Assembly (NCBI GenBank): GCA_958430865.1
Contig: CAUDNR010000528.1
Coordinates: 529-21,357 of the forward strand
Length of the DNA: 20,829 nt
Source: Entrophospora sp. SA101
Taxonomy: Eukaryota > Glomeromycota > Glomeromycetes > Entrophosporales > Entrophosporaceae
Reading direction: 5' to 3'
Made by a program: the position numbers and the translations under genes. The first letter of the stretch is position 1, and the number at the start of each line of letters is the position of its first letter. Positions 17,282 through 20,829 of this stretch are shown piece after piece. A model generated the notes under the pieces. That model was given only the letters and a program-made list of their open reading frames with translations. It was not told the origin of the DNA and did no database searches.

Positions 17282-18773
17282 ATGAATACTTACTCAAATC
17301 TTGACTTTTCAATAGATGATTACAGTTTAGAAGATGTAATAAGCAAGTCATCAAAAGACCTTGATAATTATATTAAAAAATTTCATAATCAAGTAAAAGA
17401 AGTTTATCAATGGGATCAAAAGATTAATGAAAATAGTCAAAAGGTATTATTAATAACCACTACTAAAATAACAACAACCATAATAATAAAAATAATCTAT
17501 GTGTGAATTATTTAATTATTCATGTTTTAACAGATTTTTTATGAAATTATAGATAGTAAAACTTACTGAAAAAACAGATAGAGTTAAACATTTTCAGAAT
17601 AATATTGCTGAAAATTTGACTGCAATGGAAAACAGACAAAAAGAACTTGAAAATATTCTGAATGAATTTGATACAAATTCTGAAGATAAAGAAAATGAAT
17701 TTAGCTCATTGGATGATGAAAGAGAAAAGTAGTAAGTAAACGTATCTTTATATTTCTTTCTCTTTTAACAATTCTGATTATTGTATTATTTATTTATTTG
17801 TTTTATTTTTAAAAAATAGTTATGAACTTTCAAGGATTCTTAATCAGGAATTAAATGAGATGAATGAAACAGTATCTATGATAATCAAAGATGTTAACAG
17901 AAACTTGTCATCTTCATTTTCTAACAAGATATTTAATTAAACTGGTAATTACTTTCTCTCTTTCTTTAACATCTTTATCAAATACATCTATTGCTCTAGC
18001 AACTAGAGATGTCTAATTTAATATTAATAAAATTTTTTATAGTACAAGGTATAGGATCAAAATAACAACAACCATAATAATAAAAATAATCTATGTGTGA
18101 ATTATTTAATTATTCATGTTTTAACAGATTTTTTATGAAATTATAGATAGTAAAACTTACTGAAAAAACAGATAGAGTTAAACATTTTCAGAATAATATT
18201 GCTGAAAATTTGACTGCAATGGAAAACAGACAAAAAGAACTTGAAAATATTCTGAATGAATTTGATACAAATTCTGAAGATAAAGAAAATGAATTTAGCT
18301 CATTGGATGATGAAAGAGAAAAGTAGTAAGTAAACGTATCTTTATATTTCTTTCTCTTTTAACAATTCTGATTATTGTATTATTTATTTATTTGTTTTAT
18401 TTTTAAAAAATAGTTATGAACTTTCAAGGATTCTTAATCAGGAATTAAATGAGATGAATGAAACAGTATCTATGATAATCAAAGATGTTAACAGAAACTT
18501 GTCATCTTCATTTTCTAACATGTCTTTAGAACACCAAGATGGGTCCGATGATGAATCTGATGAACCAGTGAAGTTTAATAATTTATTTATTTTTTTTTTT
18601 AAAATTTCATCTAACGAAATGTGTGTACATACACACACGCATGTTTGTTTATTTAGATGAATCAAGTTGTCAAAATACTCAATTCACATTTAAGTACAGT
18701 GCAATGGATAGATTCAACAGCAAATCAATTATCTGCAATTGTTCAAGGAACACAAAGCACAAAAAACAAATAA
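17282..18773 (+). CDS. NSP1/Nup62 C-terminal coiled-coil protein without FG repeats; internally duplicated exons
   Basis: Using exons 17282-17443, 18147-18325, 18414-18567 and 18657-18773 gives 203 residues. They match the C-terminal coiled-coil of NSP1/Nup62, which builds the central channel subcomplex of the nuclear pore: LEDVISKSSKDLDNYIKKF, VYQWDQKINENSQK, MENRQKELENIL, DDEREKYYELSRILNQELNE and the signature ILNSHLSTVQWIDSTANQL. Full NSP1/Nup62 has a long FG-repeat region first (500-800 residues in total). None is present: the 56 bp upstream lead into the TIM8 remnant. Exons 2 and 3 exist twice; first copies are 17553-17731 and 17820-17940, where exon 3 runs into inserted sequence and stops at 17938. 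A normal protein needs splicing to skip or swap copies. It may be a fragmentary second copy of NSP1 on its way to a pseudogene, or a truncated paralogue. Confidence 0.8.
17465..17926 (+). repeat. Tandem duplication, unit 1 (462 bp)
   Basis: Identical by eye to 18059-18520, with a constant offset of 594 and no indel found. It covers most of intron 1, exon 2, intron 2 and most of exon 3 of the nucleoporin gene. Intron bases are as well conserved as exon bases, so the event is very recent or technical. Confidence 0.95.
17925..18063 (-). repeat. Inverted copy of an ATP12 segment between the two units
   Basis: The 139 bases are the reverse complement of 13683-13821, including ATP12 intron 3 sequence, with no mismatch seen. 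The left junction shares CA and the right junction shares AAAAT with the nucleoporin sequence. Only 132 bases (17927-18058) are strictly extra. Confidence 0.93.
18059..18520 (+). repeat. Tandem duplication, unit 2 (462 bp)
   Basis: Second unit of the pair starting at 17465. Unlike unit 1 it continues into the natural rest of exon 3 (NMSLEHQDGSDDESDEP) and the last exon, so it is the unit in the ancestral 3' context, while unit 1 has the ancestral 5' context. Confidence 0.95.
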
Positions 18774-19042
18774 AAAATTCCACAAGAAAAGGATGATAAA
18801 TTTATGTAATTATTAATTAATATATATAGTATATATATATGGATGCATTAGTATCGTTATATTACAATGGATTTTTGATAAATTTAAAATGTCAATTTGA
18901 CATGAATCTATATAATCTTTAAAAAACTAATACTTTCTAAAAGAATGACAAATCAATAAATATTGTTTAATAATAAACCCATCCCAATGAAGCACTGTTT
19001 TAAAAAATATGATATGTTGTTATAATTAATTGGTAAATTAAA
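18774..19042. other. Convergent intergenic spacer
   Basis: 3' flanks of the nucleoporin-like and TLC genes. A (TA)-rich stretch near 18820-18840 is the only structure. Confidence 0.6.
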
Positions 19043-20304
19043 TCAAGCACTTTTTGATTTAGTCTCAATTTTTGTTGCAGAGTAAGTTACGGTATTGTGA
19101 TATGATATTTCTTTAGATTTAAGATGTTTCTTAACTTCTACTTTATCATTAGAACCGAATCTCTTAAGTAATGCATCGATCATCTTCTTGAACCAAATTA
19201 TATTCAAAAGATTCAATATAATATTAGATACTCCATAAATTAAACATAATGACGTTGGAATTTTAGAAATTACTGGTAGAACTGATTCTATATTACAAAG
19301 TAAAGATAATAAATAAAATGCTTAAATATAATAAATTCAAATCAATGATACTAAATCTCAATTTCAAATTATAAACTTAAATAACTTACGTAGTGCGTGA
19401 TATGACATGTAAATTCCAAATATTATTCTGAAAAAGAAAAACGATAAAAGTAGACAAACACCATTGACTAATTGAATAAAACTACCAGTCTTTCCAAGCT
19501 TATCCTGTTACACGTATATCGATTGATCCAAAAAAAAATTTTTTTTATTCATCACGATTTAAAAGGCAAAAACCGAATAATTCTTTGAAAAATGAATGTA
19601 TATACGCATACCATGAACCAATGTATATTCAGAAAAGGTGTGGATATTTCAAACATCAAGAAGACTGATCCATAATAATTTAAAAATGGGCGCTTTTTTC
19701 CAAAAAAAAAAAAAAAATAAGAATTAATTTTAAATAATGTGTTTAGAATTAAAATATTTATAACTGAAAATTTACTTACATAAGCAAATAAATAAACCCC
19801 AAAACAGCATGCACCATGTAAAACAAACCCAATTCCAAATTCTCTTACATAATAAAGAGATATAAGAGCATCCCAAAGAAAATAACTAGAGTATATAATT
19901 ATAGTTAGAATTATCATTTTATTATCATTATTATTTTTACTAAAAAAAAAAATAACTCACCCGCAAGAAATAGCATAAACATTTCCAGCATAAGTATTAT
20001 AGCCAAATACTTTATCTTTTTCTAGTTCTTTATCAAACAACAAAGGGACTGAAAGATATACAATCAAGCAACAATGAAACATGCTTACAAAATGAATATC
20101 CCAATTAACTCGTCTAACGCCTTGTAAACTATTATAGGTTTTTGGAAAAAAAAAAGAGGACAAAATCCTCGAAATAGCCAATGTAATGCAACATGCTAAA
20201 GTCGAAAGTAAAAGAACGTGCCAGTGGTTTGCAAGTTTAGGAAGTGAAATAGCGTTAAAAAAATTTTCAAATAATTTATGTTGTTGTAATGGTGAAGTTT
20301 CCAT
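19043..20304 (-). CDS. TLC-domain multi-pass membrane protein, TLCD4/TMEM56-like
   Basis: Exons on the minus strand: 20304-19961, 19885-19780, 19692-19612, 19504-19390 and 19287-19043, joined in frame to 296 residues. Hydrophobic segments occur at about residues 28-50, 71-91, 104-126, 133-150, 157-172, 187-212 and 219-240, consistent with a multi-pass protein. Family patterns of the TRAM/LAG1/CLN8 domain are WDIHFVSMFHCCLIVYLS, YFLWDALISLYYVREFG, GFVLHGACCFGVY, FLMFEISTPFLNIHWFM and DKLGKTGSFIQLVNG. Position 138 is His but the next residue is Gly, so the His-His of ceramide synthases is absent. That favours the TLCD4/TMEM56 branch, whose activity is poorly defined, over a LAG1 enzyme. The tail is Lys-rich (KKHLKSKEISYH...ETKSKSA). 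The start METSPLQQHKLFENFF is the first ATG. Confidence 0.92.
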
Positions 20305-20829
20305 TTTTTTTTTTTTATATTAAAATGTATGATTTTTTACGTGTCTAAATTAATAAATAAGTCATCAAAAAATCTTTTATTTATAATTTATATTATTTTA
20401 TCAGTGTAACCATATTATTTATATTGTAGTGAATTTGGTGGGGTTGTGAAATATGAGTTTGATAATTTTGGGGCAAACTCATTTGGTACAACAAAATTGT
20501 CTACTTTTCCCGAGGACCTTTTCTTGGTAAAAATGATGTCATGTTATAATTATGATAACGTGACTGTAATGTGCAACATTTCCTTATTTTCTTTCCAATA
20601 GTGAAATATACTTCTACACATTTTAGATTTTTTCGGAAAGGAAGAGGCAAATTACATGCACAAGTTCTTTACGAATTTGAAAAATTATTGCTCTTCCTAT
20701 AAGATGATTGATTAAAGTGATATAAGCGGATAAAATTTTTTGGATACTTGTCGCTCAACTTTTTATGATAATAAATTTTTGTTTATTTGCTTAACACAAA
20801 AAACTAAGTTCGGTAAAGTTGCTTTGAAG
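20305..20829. other. Upstream region of the TLC gene; no further gene seen
   Basis: An A/T run lies directly before the start codon. An 8-bp inverted pair, ATGAGTTT/AAACTCAT, lies at 20453-20482. No open frame reaches the right edge convincingly. Confidence 0.5.

Noticed and set aside
1..20829. tRNA, rRNA or riboswitch genes
   Set aside because: No cloverleaf with conserved box A/B sequences and no rRNA core sequence was recognised by reading; a covariance-model search would be needed to exclude small RNAs.

Overview
The window looks like nuclear DNA of a very AT-rich fungus, most likely an arbuscular mycorrhizal fungus (Glomeromycotina, Rhizophagus-like). The reasons are short GT-AG introns (mostly about 45-250 bp) in every protein gene, long Asn-rich homopolymer tracts, and a kinase gene with the N-terminal CxxC..CxxC module and 'LTEGGFS.IYTAEW' loop typical of the hugely expanded Rhizophagus kinase families. 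The species call is inference; I ran no database search.

Layout. 1-2114 is gene-poor repeat DNA with a clean non-autonomous hAT-like element (977-1611). 2115-3734 (-) is a kinase-family gene that has lost its catalytic core. 3735-5464 is intergenic, with a second copy of the repeat seen at position 1 and a small palindromic element (5136-5246). 5465-7724 (+) is a complete ten-exon HMG-CoA synthase gene. 8086-9825 (-) is a six-exon RNF5/RMA-like ER-membrane RING E3 ligase with a long Asn-rich N-terminus. 10154-11346 (+) is a degraded prohibitin-2 gene. 11347-13158 is intergenic. 13159-14551 (+) is ATP12 (F1-ATPase assembly factor), tail-to-tail with 14603-15511 (-), mitochondrial ribosomal protein mS35. 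15640-17225 holds three decayed genes: an Aurora-type kinase (+), an unidentified multi-exon remnant (+) and TIM8 (-). 17282-18773 (+) is a NSP1/Nup62 C-terminal coiled-coil gene without an FG domain. 19043-20304 (-) is a five-exon TLC-domain (TLCD4/TMEM56-like) membrane protein gene.

The most notable structure is inside the nucleoporin gene. A 462-bp block carrying two exons is duplicated in tandem with no difference seen by eye (17465-17926 and 18059-18520). The 132 bp between the copies are an inverted, apparently perfect copy of part of the ATP12 gene lying about 4 kb upstream (13683-13821 when the microhomologies are included). Short microhomologies (CA and AAAAT) sit at the two junctions. 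This is the signature of a recent replication template switch, or of an assembly artefact that mimics one.

Functional picture. Five genes look intact: HMG-CoA synthase (sterol pathway), RNF5-like ligase (ER quality control), ATP12 and mS35 (mitochondrial biogenesis) and the TLC protein. Four or five loci are decayed copies of conserved genes that keep introns, so they arose by DNA duplication rather than retroposition. Four of the recognisable genes (PHB2, ATP12, mS35, TIM8) are mitochondrial, but two of these are broken. No tRNA, rRNA or CRISPR array was seen.
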